The position numbers and the translations under genes were made by a program. Shown here piece after piece: positions 1 to 8,817 of a stretch of 26,226 nucleotides of DNA. Within the stretch, counting starts at the first letter, position 1. The number at the start of each line of letters is the position of its first letter. The stretch comes from an uncultured Lachnospiraceae bacterium (GTDB lineage Bacteria > Bacillota > Clostridia > Lachnospirales > Lachnospiraceae), in the NCBI GenBank assembly GCA_905203555.1, contig CAJKWK010000039.1, forward strand, positions 1-26,226. The letters run 5' to 3'. Below the pieces are notes generated by a model, which was not told the origin of the DNA, made no database searches, and saw nothing but the letters and a program-made list of their open reading frames with translations.

Positions 1-106
1 TGTTAGTGACAAGGTAAAGGATGTGTATTCCAATGTTAGTGACAACACATACAGAGACGGTCTGCTTGATGTTTCGGAAAGAGAAATAAATAGAGCGAGG
101 GTTTAG
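1..106 (+). CDS. C-terminal fragment of an unidentified protein (truncated by window edge)
   Basis: An open frame enters from the left edge (first full codon at base 2) and runs 34 codons to a TAG at 104-106. The visible tail is hydrophilic and charged, ending in SEREINRARV. It has two copies of a VSD tripeptide 11 residues apart, matching a 12-base direct repeat (tgttagtgacaa) at 1-12 and 34-45. No family is recognisable from so little sequence. It is treated as a partial gene because the frame is open to the edge and stops 220 bases before the next gene; it could also be a chance open stretch. Confidence 0.4.
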   Translation, partial: VSDKVKDVYSNVSDNTYRDGLLDVSEREINRARV

Positions 107-272
107 GCGGTGTGTTTTTGATGAAAAAGGGAAGAATTTCTTAGGAGAAACTTGTTTGTGATGATGAATAAGAAATTATTATGCAATATTACCAAAAAAG
201 CAATTTAAAAATTAAGCAAAAAGGCAAAAAAATTGTACTTTTTATTAATAACTAGTAAAAATAGACAAAAAT

Positions 273-281
273 TGTTATGAT
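273..281 (+). promoter_or_regulatory. Candidate extended -10 promoter of the GH20 gene
   Basis: A TG-T-TATGAT motif (extended -10, TATGAT at 276-281) lies 45 bases upstream of the GH20 start codon in a very AT-rich stretch. No good -35 box sits at the usual spacing, which is compatible with an extended -10 promoter. The rest of 107-326 is AT-rich and shows no further gene. Confidence 0.35.
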
Positions 282-326
282 ATAGAAAGGTGTGGGGAAA
301 GTTTTGAAAAAGGAGTAAGGAAAAGT

Positions 327-3300
327 ATGAAAAAGAAAAAAGTGATCAGTGCGCTTTTGGCGGCCGTTCTGATTTCCAATTCCGGCTTAGTGGGAATTGG
401 ACCTGTCACTGCGGCGGGGCCGGTAAATCTTGCGCGCGGGAAAACGGTAGCAGTAAGTAGTGAGGAAAGTGAGAATCCAAAAGCCAATGCGGTGGACGGA
501 GATCACAGCACACGTTGGGCAACACCTCAAAATAAAGGTGTGGATGAGTATATCGAAATAAACTTGGGCGAAGAAAAATCGGTTCAAGAGATTCGGATTT
601 ATTTTGAACGAACAGATGATAAACAGAATATTCTGAAATATCAAGTGGAACTGGAAGAAAATGGCGCTTATAATGTGGTTTATACAAAGAATGGGAAGGC
701 TAAGCAGGAAGAATTTATTCAGTTAGATACAGTTCACAAAGCAACAAAAGTGAAAGTGAAGATTTTGGCTGTAGAACAAACGGGTTGGGTAAATGTCGGC
801 ATCAATGAGATAGAGGTTTACAGTGAAAAGATTGAGAATGCCGATGCAACTGAAAATAAGAATCATATGCTGAATGCTACAATGACTGCATCCAGTTCGG
901 AAACGAATCAGCTGACACCGGATAAGGTAAAAGATGGCAATACAGATCGGGCAAGCAGATGGTCGAGTGGTTATGAGAATCCGACAACAAACATCTGGTT
1001 AAACGCAGCATTTGCTAAATTGACCTCTGTCAAAGAAATCCAGATTCAATTGTTGGATCGAGATGTTGCACCAATGCCTTCTAATGTGAAGAGTTTTGAC
1101 ATCAAATATAAAGATAAAAATGGTGAAGAAAAATTACTGCAGACATATACAAATACTGCATCCGGAGAAGGTTATAAGAAGGATCTTGTTATCCGGTTGG
1201 ATCAGCCGATTGAGGCAAAATCTTTGAAACTTTGTAATTTTGTAACAAACGAATGTGAGTATAATAATGTTGGTATTATCGAGATGCGAGTGTTCTCTAA
1301 CGATCAGGTTGCAGCCGGAGCATCATTAGAAGATGTTGTTGCTCAGATTACAGGCGGGGAAATCACAGCAGATGCAGCAGCCTTTACGCTGCCGACAGTT
1401 CCGGAAGGTTTTCAGATTGAGAGCAATGGCGCAGACTTTGAGCAGTTAGTTGGGGATGCAAAGGAAGACGGGACAATTCCGGTAATTCATCCGTTGACGG
1501 ATAAAACAGTCAAGGTTTCCTTTAATGTAACAGAGGAGAAAACCGGAAAAACAAAAAATACCGGAGATTTGGATTTTGTAGTAAAAGGCCGTCAGACACA
1601 GGCGGATGGAAAAAATGCAAAGCCGGTTGTAATCCCGGAGATTCAGGAGTGGTATTCTGATTCTACAGAGAAAGTAGCAGTAGAGTCGTTGACAGCAGTT
1701 ACATATGACAATGCAGCGTTAAAGACAGTTGTAGATGAGTTTGTAAAGGATTATGAAGACTTTACCGGAATTAAGCTGACACCGGAACAGGGTGGAGCAA
1801 AGGCGAATGCGTTTAACTTTAGTATGCAGGCGCCGGATGCACTTCTTGGAGAAGAAGGATATACGATGGATATTCAGGCAGACCGTATAAATGTGGCATC
1901 TGAGAATACCACAGGAAATATGTTCGGTATGCAGACCATTCTTCAGATGTATAAGGAAAATACAACAGAGTATCCGGTAGGACAGATGCGAGATTATCCT
2001 CGTTATCAGACAAGAGGACTTCTTTTGGATGTGGCACGTAAGCCGGTTTCACTGGAAATGATGAAAGAGTTCACAAGAACAATGCGCTACTATAAGATGA
2101 ACGATTTCCAGGCACACTTGTCAGATAACTACATTTGGTTAGAAGATTACGGGTATTTAACAACAGAAAAAGAGGCGTTTAAGGCATATGAAGCATTCCG
2201 TCTGCAAAGCAGTCTGCAGAATAAGGATGGACTGTCACCGACAGCAGAAGACTATTCTATTTCTAAAGCGGACTTTAAGAAGTTTATTTTAGATGAACGT
2301 GCAGTTGGTATGAATATTGTACCGGAGATTGACGTGCCGGCACATGCTACATCCTTTACAAAGGTATGGCCGGAATTGATGGTGACAAATGGAACCGGAC
2401 TTACGGCAGGCAGACCGCTGATTGATCATTTTGATATCCGTAAGCCGGAAGCAGTGAAAAAAATTAAAGAAATCTTTGATGATTATACAAAAGATGCAAA
2501 CAAGACATTTGATTCTGAGACAGTTGTGCATATCGGAGCGGATGAATTTGTTTCAGGGGCAACGGCATATCGTGAGTTTGTCAATGAAATTGTTCCTTAT
2601 GTAAAGAAAACGAACCCGGTTCGTATGTGGGGCGGTTTGACTTGGATTAAGGATGGTCAGACAGAAATTCAAGAGAGCGCAATCAAAGACGTAGAGATGA
2701 ACCTCTGGTCAAGTGATTGGGCAGATGGTATTGAAATGTATAACATGGGATATAAACTGATCAATACCATTGATAACTATGGATATATGGTTCCGAATGG
2801 AAATTTGGGACGTGCGAATGCATACGGAGATTTGTTGAATGTATCACGTGTCTTTAGCTCCTTTAAACCAAATTCTGTCAGAGTAAAGAATGGTGCATAT
2901 AAGGAAATCCCGTCCGGTGATGATCAGATGCTGGGAGCAGCATTTGCAATCTGGAGTGATAATATTGATAAAAAGGCTTCTGGTTTGACAGAGTCTGATC
3001 TTTACTGGAGATTCTTTGATGCAATGCCATTCTATGCAGAAAAGACATGGGCTGCAACAGGACAGGAAAAGGGAAGTGCGGAGACATTAGCGGCGCTCGC
3101 ACAGAAGAAAGGAACCGGACCAAATACGAATCCATATTATCAGGAGGAGAAGATTGGTTCCAGCTATGCGGAATATACATTCAATGGTAATTTAAAAGAT
3201 TCTTCTCAGAATCAGAGAAATCTGACAGCAGGAGAGAATGCAGAAGTAAAAGATGGTGCATTACAGCTGAAAGAAGGAAAGAGTTATGTTACATCTCCAT

Positions 3301-4790
3301 TGGAGCAGCTGGGAAATGGAAATGCATTATCCTTCGATATTACACTTGAAAATGAAGCAAAACCGGGAGAGATTCTTTTTGAGGAAGACGCTCCGTATGG
3401 AACACATGATATCCGAATTATGGAAGATGGAAATCTTGGATTTACACGAGAGCTGTATGAATACAAGTTTGATTACAAGATTCCGGCAGGTAAGAAAGTG
3501 AACCTTCGTATTGCAGTAACACAGCAGAAGGCAGAATTATTTGTAAATGGAGAATTTGTAAGCGCTGCAACCGGAAGATTTTTCCACAATGATATGGTGA
3601 AGAAAGACAGAATTACGAATGCAACATTTGCATTGCCACTGGAACGAATTGGTTCTAAGACAAAGGCGATTGCAGCAAAGATTGATAATGTCCGGATTAC
3701 TTCAGCCGATATGTATAATAAAGCAGCATGGACAGGACAGACTAATTCTGAAACTCCTAATCTCGGAAGTGAAGGTCAACTTTGGCAGGCATTTGATAAT
3801 AATGCTGGAACAAGATGGCACTCTGATTGGAAGGGAACAACAGGAACGGTAGAGACTGTTAATGGAACCCCGGGAACTTTAGAGGAAATCTGGGCTGAGA
3901 TTACGTTTGATCAACCATATGAAATCAACCAGTTTTCATTTACACCTCGTACAGATACACCAAGCGGATATGTTACAAAGGCTTCTCTTATGGTGAAGAA
4001 TACTGCAGATGGACAGTGGAAAGAAATCGCTACTAATCAGGAATTTGAGAATAACGGAAAGAGAAAAGTTTTTGATTTTGAATTACAGGAAGTCGCAGCC
4101 GTTAAGTTTATCGCAAAACAGTCTTCAGATGGATGGGTTGCAGTTTCAGAATTTGATATTGCAAGAACCGGAGAACCGGGAGAAACTCCGGAACAGCCGG
4201 AGCCACCAAAAGAAACGGCAGAGACTGTATTGGAAAAGGTGAAAGAACAGAATGGAATTCCAAATACAATAGAAAAAGATGTAAAACAGTTTGTATTACC
4301 GGAGGTTCCGGACGGATACAAGATTGCAATTACAGCGGCAAATCCGGAAGGAATTGTTTCACTGGAGGATGCATCCATTACTACTCCAAAAGAAGATACG
4401 GAAGTTACTTTGACAATTACTGTAACAGGAGCTGATGGAGATACAGCAAGCGGAGACTTTGTTGTAACATTTAAGGGAAGTGGAGAAACTCCGGATCCAG
4501 AGAATCCAGATCCAGAGAAACCAGATCCGGAAAATCCAGATCCGGAAAACCCGGATCCAGAGAATCCAAATCCGGATAAGCCGAATCCAGATAAGCCGAA
4601 TCCGGATCAGCCGGGCGGAGATTCCAACGGTGGAAATAAACCGGATGGAAATAAACCATCAGGAAATACATCAACGACAAACAAGCCTGTAAAAACAGGA
4701 GATAGTTTCCAGATGACCTGGATTGTACTGGGAATCATTTCCGGAACAGTAATTGTTGCGTTGAAAAAGAAACGGAAACGTAATGTATAA
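327..4790 (+). CDS. Secreted, cell-wall-anchored GH20 hexosaminidase / lacto-N-biosidase-type glycosidase
   Basis: Large multidomain exo-glycosidase, expected to cleave terminal beta-linked N-acetylhexosamine (or lacto-N-biose) from host glycans outside the cell. Order seen in the 1487 residues: signal peptide (about 1-30); F5/8-type C (CBM32-like) domain at about 34-168 (NAVDGDHSTRWATP); a second at about 178-326 (KDGNTDRASRWSSG); Ig-like linker at about 335-420; GH20b-like domain at about 430-550; GH20 barrel at about 555-900 with the catalytic Asp-Glu pair D739-E740 in HIGADEF; LamG-like domain at about 943-1130; third CBM32-like domain at about 1133-1290 (DNNAGTRWHSDW); a second Ig-like domain at about 1296-1388; DPENP-type repeats; sorting signal PVKTGD (1454-1459), a hydrophobic segment and KKKRKRNV tail. 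Substrate assisted catalysis by the D-E pair is established for GH20. An AAGGAG site lies 13 bases before the ATG. Exact substrate is not decidable by eye. Confidence 0.93.
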   Translation: MKKKKVISALLAAVLISNSGLVGIGPVTAAGPVNLARGKTVAVSSEESENPKANAVDGDHSTRWATPQNKGVDEYIEINLGEEKSVQEIRIYFERTDDKQNILKYQVELEENGAYNVVYTKNGKAKQEEFIQLDTVHKATKVKVKILAVEQTGWVNVGINEIEVYSEKIENADATENKNHMLNATMTASSSETNQLTPDKVKDGNTDRASRWSSGYENPTTNIWLNAAFAKLTSVKEIQIQLLDRDVAPMPSNVKSFDIKYKDKNGEEKLLQTYTNTASGEGYKKDLVIRLDQPIEAKSLKLCNFVTNECEYNNVGIIEMRVFSNDQVAAGASLEDVVAQITGGEITADAAAFTLPTVPEGFQIESNGADFEQLVGDAKEDGTIPVIHPLTDKTVKVSFNVTEEKTGKTKNTGDLDFVVKGRQTQADGKNAKPVVIPEIQEWYSDSTEKVAVESLTAVTYDNAALKTVVDEFVKDYEDFTGIKLTPEQGGAKANAFNFSMQAPDALLGEEGYTMDIQADRINVASENTTGNMFGMQTILQMYKENTTEYPVGQMRDYPRYQTRGLLLDVARKPVSLEMMKEFTRTMRYYKMNDFQAHLSDNYIWLEDYGYLTTEKEAFKAYEAFRLQSSLQNKDGLSPTAEDYSISKADFKKFILDERAVGMNIVPEIDVPAHATSFTKVWPELMVTNGTGLTAGRPLIDHFDIRKPEAVKKIKEIFDDYTKDANKTFDSETVVHIGADEFVSGATAYREFVNEIVPYVKKTNPVRMWGGLTWIKDGQTEIQESAIKDVEMNLWSSDWADGIEMYNMGYKLINTIDNYGYMVPNGNLGRANAYGDLLNVSRVFSSFKPNSVRVKNGAYKEIPSGDDQMLGAAFAIWSDNIDKKASGLTESDLYWRFFDAMPFYAEKTWAATGQEKGSAETLAALAQKKGTGPNTNPYYQEEKIGSSYAEYTFNGNLKDSSQNQRNLTAGENAEVKDGALQLKEGKSYVTSPLEQLGNGNALSFDITLENEAKPGEILFEEDAPYGTHDIRIMEDGNLGFTRELYEYKFDYKIPAGKKVNLRIAVTQQKAELFVNGEFVSAATGRFFHNDMVKKDRITNATFALPLERIGSKTKAIAAKIDNVRITSADMYNKAAWTGQTNSETPNLGSEGQLWQAFDNNAGTRWHSDWKGTTGTVETVNGTPGTLEEIWAEITFDQPYEINQFSFTPRTDTPSGYVTKASLMVKNTADGQWKEIATNQEFENNGKRKVFDFELQEVAAVKFIAKQSSDGWVAVSEFDIARTGEPGETPEQPEPPKETAETVLEKVKEQNGIPNTIEKDVKQFVLPEVPDGYKIAITAANPEGIVSLEDASITTPKEDTEVTLTITVTGADGDTASGDFVVTFKGSGETPDPENPDPEKPDPENPDPENPDPENPNPDKPNPDKPNPDQPGGDSNGGNKPDGNKPSGNTSTTNKPVKTGDSFQMTWIVLGIISGTVIVALKKKRKRNV
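4491..4614 (+). repeat. In-frame DPENP/NPDKP wall-spanning repeats
   Basis: About ten tandem copies of a 12-base unit encoding four residues (DPEN, DPEK, NPDK variants) sit between the last Ig-like domain and the sorting signal of the GH20 protein. Such Pro-rich stretches typically cross the peptidoglycan. The near-identical units (ccagatccagagaat and variants) make copy number likely to vary between strains. Confidence 0.8.
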
Positions 4791-4842
4791 TGAGTTATAC
4801 ACTATAAAATTTATAAATTAAAAAATAAGTAAGATTTAAAAT

Positions 4843-4890
4843 GAGCCTGAGAAATGCGTGAATGAACAAATTTCTCAGGCTCGTTCTTTA
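4843..4890 (+). terminator. Hairpin terminator after the GH20 gene
   Basis: A perfect 13-base inverted repeat, gagcctgagaaat (4843-4855) and atttctcaggctc (4870-4882), 53 bases beyond the GH20 stop codon. The following tract (gttcttta) is only moderately T-rich, so termination may be incomplete. Confidence 0.7.
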
Positions 4891-4897
4891 TATAATC

Positions 4898-4960
4898 TTA
4901 ACATAGAAATCCCCTTGTTAATACATACTTAATATAGATTCCATTAAGATACTATTAAGA
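4898..4960 (+). promoter_or_regulatory. Tandem TTAA-type hexamers upstream of the potassium operon
   Basis: Hexamers TTAATA at 4918-4923 and 4929-4934, then TTAAGA at 4944-4949 and 4955-4960, form two pairs with an 11-base period; a TTAACA lies at 4898-4903. OmpR/PhoB-class regulators generally bind direct repeats spaced by about one helical turn, and a KdpE-like member of that class is encoded downstream. A role as its operator is inference. No convincing -35/-10 pair was identified with confidence. Confidence 0.35.
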
Positions 4961-5017
4961 TTGCAGTGGCAATTTTTAGGATGCTGTTAGTAAATAAAAT
5001 GAAGAAGGGGAAAGAAT

Positions 5018-6370
5018 ATGAATGTGAAACCACAGAAGGAACAACGAATTTTGCACAGACATATTACATCGTTTCAAATAATTATCTTAGGTTTCTTTAC
5101 AGTGATTTTGATGGGCAGTCTGTTCTTGATGCTGCCCATTGCTACGAGAGATGGAATGGGAGCAGCATTTTTTGATGCGTTGTTTACGGCAACGTCGGCG
5201 GTGTGTGTGACGGGGCTGGTTGTACATGATACCGCAACATATTGGACAGCATTTGGACAGGGAATCATTTTAACCTTGATTCAAATTGGCGGAATGGGAG
5301 TTGTTACTGTTGCGGTTGCGATTGTGACGATTTCAGGAAGGAAGATTGGGCTGATGCAGCGAAGTGTCATGCAGGAAGCTATTTCGGCACCGCAGGTAGG
5401 CGGAATTGTGCGGATGACAAAATTTATTTTGAAAACAACAGTGTTGATTGAATTGGCGGGGGCAATGTTGTTGATGCCTGTATTTTGTAAGGATTTCGGA
5501 ATCGGAAAAGGAATCTGGTACGCAATCTTTCATTCGATTTCTGCTTTTTGCAATGCCGGATTTGATCTGATCGGATGTAGGGAGCCGTATTCTTCTTTCA
5601 CGCTTTATGAGAGTAATCCATTTGTAAACGGAACGACCATGGCGCTGATCATTATTGGCGGAATCGGATTTTTAACTTGGGCGGATATAAGACAGAACCG
5701 ATGGCAGTGGCATAAATATCGGATGCAAAGCAAAGTCATTCTGTCTGTGACTGCAGGGTTGATTTTAGTTCCGGCCGTTTATTTTTTCTTCTATGAGTTT
5801 TCCGGAGCTGAATTGGAAGAAAGGATCTGGTTATCTTTGTTTCAGGCGGTAACACCCAGAACAGCAGGATTTAATACAGCAGATTTGACCCTGCTGAGTG
5901 AAACCGGAAAAATGCTGATGATCATTTTAATGTTAATCGGGGGTTCTCCGGGGTCTACTGCAGGTGGTATGAAGACTACAACGGCAGCGGTGATGTGTTC
6001 CAATGCATGGTCGGTTTTTCGAAAAAAAGAATCTGCTCATTTTTTTGGAAGGCGTGTTCCGGCGGAGGCAATCCGAATCGCCGCCACAGTATTTTTGATG
6101 TATATGGTATTGTTTTTGGGCGGTGGAATGGTGATTAGTTTGGTGGAACAGATTCCACTCTTGACGGCATTGTTTGAGACTGCATCGGCAATCGGGACAG
6201 TGGGGCTTTCCTTGGGAATGACCCCGACTCTTGGGGGAATATCCAGAGCAATTTTGATTGGGTTGATGTTTTTCGGGAGAGTCGGAGGATTGACTTTAAT
6301 TTTTGCGGCGGTATCTGAGCGGAGAGTTCCGATGTCAAAGCTGCCTCAGGAAAAAATTACAGTAGGATAG
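5018..6370 (+). CDS. TrkH/KtrB-type potassium channel subunit
   Basis: Membrane potassium-uptake subunit of the Trk/Ktr superfamily, 450 residues. Its four selectivity-filter loops are visible with their conserved glycines: AVCVTGLV, AFCNAGFD, TPRTAGFNT and AIGTVGLS. Hydrophobic segments alternate in the two-TM-per-loop pattern of the family, starting with IIILGFFTVILMGSLFLMLP. Length matches KtrB (about 450) better than long TrkH forms. The ATG at 5018 follows GAAGAAGGGGAAAG. It is the first gene of a tight block with its cytosolic RCK partner 27 bases downstream and a KdpDE-like two-component system after that. Function is confident; TrkH versus KtrB naming is not. Confidence 0.93.
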   Translation: MNVKPQKEQRILHRHITSFQIIILGFFTVILMGSLFLMLPIATRDGMGAAFFDALFTATSAVCVTGLVVHDTATYWTAFGQGIILTLIQIGGMGVVTVAVAIVTISGRKIGLMQRSVMQEAISAPQVGGIVRMTKFILKTTVLIELAGAMLLMPVFCKDFGIGKGIWYAIFHSISAFCNAGFDLIGCREPYSSFTLYESNPFVNGTTMALIIIGGIGFLTWADIRQNRWQWHKYRMQSKVILSVTAGLILVPAVYFFFYEFSGAELEERIWLSLFQAVTPRTAGFNTADLTLLSETGKMLMIILMLIGGSPGSTAGGMKTTTAAVMCSNAWSVFRKKESAHFFGRRVPAEAIRIAATVFLMYMVLFLGGGMVISLVEQIPLLTALFETASAIGTVGLSLGMTPTLGGISRAILIGLMFFGRVGGLTLIFAAVSERRVPMSKLPQEKITVG

Positions 6371-6397
6371 GGAAATGAAGAAAAGGAGAAATGTAAG

Positions 6398-7048
6398 ATG
6401 ATGAAGTCAGTATTATTGATTGGATTGGGTCGATTTGGAAGGCATATTGCAATGAAATTGGATGAATTTCACCATCAGGTTATGGCGGTGGATATGAAAG
6501 AAGACCGGGTGAATGCGGTTCTGCCTTATGTGACTAATGCACAGATCGGAGACAGTACCAATGAGGAATTTATGGAATCACTTGGGGTGCGGAATTTTGA
6601 TGTATGTATTGTAGCAATTGGAGATAACTTTCAGAGCTCCCTGGAAACAACTTCTCTTCTGAAAGAGTTGGGGGCAAAGTTCGTTGTATCGAGAGCGGCA
6701 AGAGATGTGCATGCTAAATTTTTGTTGAGGAATGGGGCGGATGATGTTGTATACCCGGAAAAGCAGCTGGCTGTCTGGACTGCGATCCGCTATAGCGCAG
6801 ACCACATCCTGGATTATATTGAGCTGGATGAAGAATATGCGATTTTTGAAATCATGATTCCGAAAGGCTGGGTTGGAAAAACAGTGGGAGAGTTGGATAT
6901 CCGCAACAAACATAATATTAATATTATGGCATTTAAACATTGTGGAATCATGAATCTGAGTATTCGGTCAGATACAGAAATTCCGGCAGATGATACGATG
7001 CTCGTACTTGGCAATATCCGTGATATTCAGAAGTGTTTCCATATTTGA
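6398..7048 (+). CDS. TrkA/KtrA-type RCK gating subunit
   Basis: Cytosolic nucleotide-binding regulator of the adjacent potassium channel, 216 residues. An N-terminal Rossmann fold (RCK_N) opens with VLLIGLGRFGRHIAMKL, giving the GxGxxG motif, with a D at the end of beta-2 (VMAVDMKEDR). A C-terminal RCK_C domain spans about 135-216 (FEIMIPKGWVGKTVGELDI). The size fits one RCK_N plus one RCK_C, as in KtrA, and not the double-length TrkA of enterobacteria. AAAGGAG lies upstream of the tandem ATGATG; either ATG would serve. The pair with the preceding channel gene is diagnostic. Confidence 0.93.
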   Translation: MMKSVLLIGLGRFGRHIAMKLDEFHHQVMAVDMKEDRVNAVLPYVTNAQIGDSTNEEFMESLGVRNFDVCIVAIGDNFQSSLETTSLLKELGAKFVVSRAARDVHAKFLLRNGADDVVYPEKQLAVWTAIRYSADHILDYIELDEEYAIFEIMIPKGWVGKTVGELDIRNKHNINIMAFKHCGIMNLSIRSDTEIPADDTMLVLGNIRDIQKCFHI

Positions 7049-7108
7049 AACGAGAATCAGAATAAAAAGTCAGAACGGCAGATACAGCCGGAGATTGAGG
7101 TGAGAAAT

Positions 7109-7234
7109 GTGCAGGAACTCTTATTATTTTGTGGGGTAATGCTCTTTGCGGCAGCTGGATATCGGTTGATGAAAAGAATAGACATATTTTTGGAAGAGAA
7201 TCAAAAAAGGCGTGAGGATTCAGAAGAAGTGTGA
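7109..7234 (+). CDS. 41-aa single-pass membrane microprotein in the potassium operon
   Basis: A short frame begins at GTG 7109, preceded by a GAGGTGAG ribosome site at a workable distance, and ends at TGA 7232-7234. The product starts MQELLLFCGVMLFAAAGYRL, a hydrophobic N-terminal helix (about residues 3-20), followed by a Lys/Arg-rich junction (MKRIDIF) and an acidic, charged tail (EENQKRREDSEEV). This layout predicts an N-out/C-in single-pass protein. It fills the gap between the RCK gene and the sensor kinase, which begins 29 bases after its stop, so the three are probably cotranscribed. Function unknown; analogy with the small KdpF subunit is only by size and context. Confidence 0.6.
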   Translation: MQELLLFCGVMLFAAAGYRLMKRIDIFLEENQKRREDSEEV

Positions 7235-7263
7235 TATTATATGCAAAAGGAAGGGGAACGGTT

Positions 7264-8817
7264 ATGGAGCGGCAGAGTCGGGGACATCTGAGATTGTTTT
7301 TTGGATGTGCAGCAGATATTTTAAAATGTATCTTGATCTTGGCGGCGGCGAGTTGTCTGGGGTTTTTGTTTGAATGGTGGGGCTTTGAAGAGACGAACAT
7401 CATTATTGTGTATGTCCTGGCAGTATTGATTACTTCTGTAGTGACGGTTAACAGAATCTATAGTTTGATTGCATCCATTGTGAGTGTGCTTGTGTTTAAT
7501 TTCCTGTTTACTGTACCAAAGTATACGCTACGTGCTTACGGTCCCGGATATCCAGTCACATTTTTGATTATGTTTACTGCTGCATTATTGACCGGTACGT
7601 TGGCTACAAGATTAAAAAACAGCGCAAAACAATCCGCTCGTTCGGCATTTCGTATGAAAGTGCTTTTGGAGACGAATCAATTACTGCAGCAGGCGAAAAA
7701 TAAAGAAGAGATTCTTTCAGGGACGGCACATCAATTGGTGAAATTATTAAATCGTGATATTGTGACGTATTTGGTGCAAGAAGATCGATTAAATTCGCCT
7801 GAAGTATTTCTCACGCAGGAGGAGAAAAACGCTGATCGATACATTTCGGAAACCGAAAAAATGGCGGCGGAATGGGTTCTCAAAAATCAGAAACGAGCAG
7901 GAGCGACAACGTATACATTATCAGAAGCAGAGTGTCTGTATTTTGCAATTCGAGCCAATGATGTGGTGTATGGAGTGATCGGGATCGCAGTGGGAGAGAA
8001 TTCGCTGGATCCATTTGAAGACAGCATTGTTTTATCGATTCTAGGGGAATGCGCGCTGGCATTGGAAAATGAGAAGAATGCAAGAGAAAAGGAGGAAACC
8101 GCGATTCTTGCAAAAAATGAGCAGTTGCGGGCAAATCTGCTGAGAGCTATTTCGCATGATCTGCGTACGCCTCTGACCTCTATTTCAGGAAATGCAAATA
8201 ACCTGCTGTTTCATAGTGCATCGTTTGATGAGAATACAAAAAAAGAGCTATATCAGGATATTTATGATGATTCCATGTGGCTGATTAATCTGGTGGAAAA
8301 TTTGCTTTCTGTTACTAGATTAGTGGAAGGCAGGCTGAATCTGCATTTTTCTGCAGAACTGGCAGAAGAGGTTGTGAAAGAGGCACTCCGTCATGTGAAC
8401 CGACTGCATGTGGAACACCAGATCACAGTGAAACATGAGGATGATTTGCTGTTGGTAAAAGTGGATGCAAAGTTGATTGTGCAGGTACTGATCAATCTGG
8501 TGGATAATGCCATCAAATATACTCCCAAAGGGTCTCACATCGATATAAGGACACGAAAAGAAGGAGAAGTGGCGGTATTTTCGGTTTGTGATGATGGACC
8601 GGGAATTCCTGATGAAAATAAAAAGCAAGTATTTGAGATGTTTTACAGTGGGGCAAACGGAGTTGCAGACAGCCGGAGAAGTCTGGGGCTGGGCTTATCC
8701 TTGTGTAAGTCCATCGTGCATGCGCATGGGGGACGGATCTCGGTTTCGGATCATTTGCCACATGGAACGATATTTACATTTACATTACCGGTTGAGGAGG
8801 TACAATTGCATGAATAA
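7264..8817 (+). CDS. KdpD-like sensor histidine kinase lacking the N-terminal KdpD/USP domains
   Basis: Sensor kinase for potassium or turgor, 517 residues from ATG 7264. This start is preferred over GTG 7231 because AGGAAGGGG lies just before it. Seen: a DUF4118-type membrane part of four hydrophobic segments (about 10-110), a GAF-like region (about 130-270), the HisKA H-box ISHDLRTPLTS with H298, the N-box LVDNAIKYTPKG, and G-boxes DDGPGIP and GLGLSLCKS. E. coli KdpD is about 900 residues with an N-terminal KdpD and universal-stress-protein region; both are absent here, so signal input differs. It overlaps the response regulator gene by eight bases, implying translational coupling. Confidence 0.9.
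   Translation: MERQSRGHLRLFFGCAADILKCILILAAASCLGFLFEWWGFEETNIIIVYVLAVLITSVVTVNRIYSLIASIVSVLVFNFLFTVPKYTLRAYGPGYPVTFLIMFTAALLTGTLATRLKNSAKQSARSAFRMKVLLETNQLLQQAKNKEEILSGTAHQLVKLLNRDIVTYLVQEDRLNSPEVFLTQEEKNADRYISETEKMAAEWVLKNQKRAGATTYTLSEAECLYFAIRANDVVYGVIGIAVGENSLDPFEDSIVLSILGECALALENEKNAREKEETAILAKNEQLRANLLRAISHDLRTPLTSISGNANNLLFHSASFDENTKKELYQDIYDDSMWLINLVENLLSVTRLVEGRLNLHFSAELAEEVVKEALRHVNRLHVEHQITVKHEDDLLLVKVDAKLIVQVLINLVDNAIKYTPKGSHIDIRTRKEGEVAVFSVCDDGPGIPDENKKQVFEMFYSGANGVADSRRSLGLGLSLCKSIVHAHGGRISVSDHLPHGTIFTFTLPVEEVQLHE

Noticed and set aside
4471..4692. Alternative open frames in the DPENP repeat region on both strands
   Set aside because: Short-period repeats stay open in every frame; the plus-strand GH20 frame explains them, linking Ig-like domain to sorting signal.
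8588..8809. Possible N-terminal extension of the response regulator
   Set aside because: It lies inside the kinase gene in another frame, lacks a ribosome site, and the receiver domain starts exactly at ATG 8810 behind GAGGAGG.
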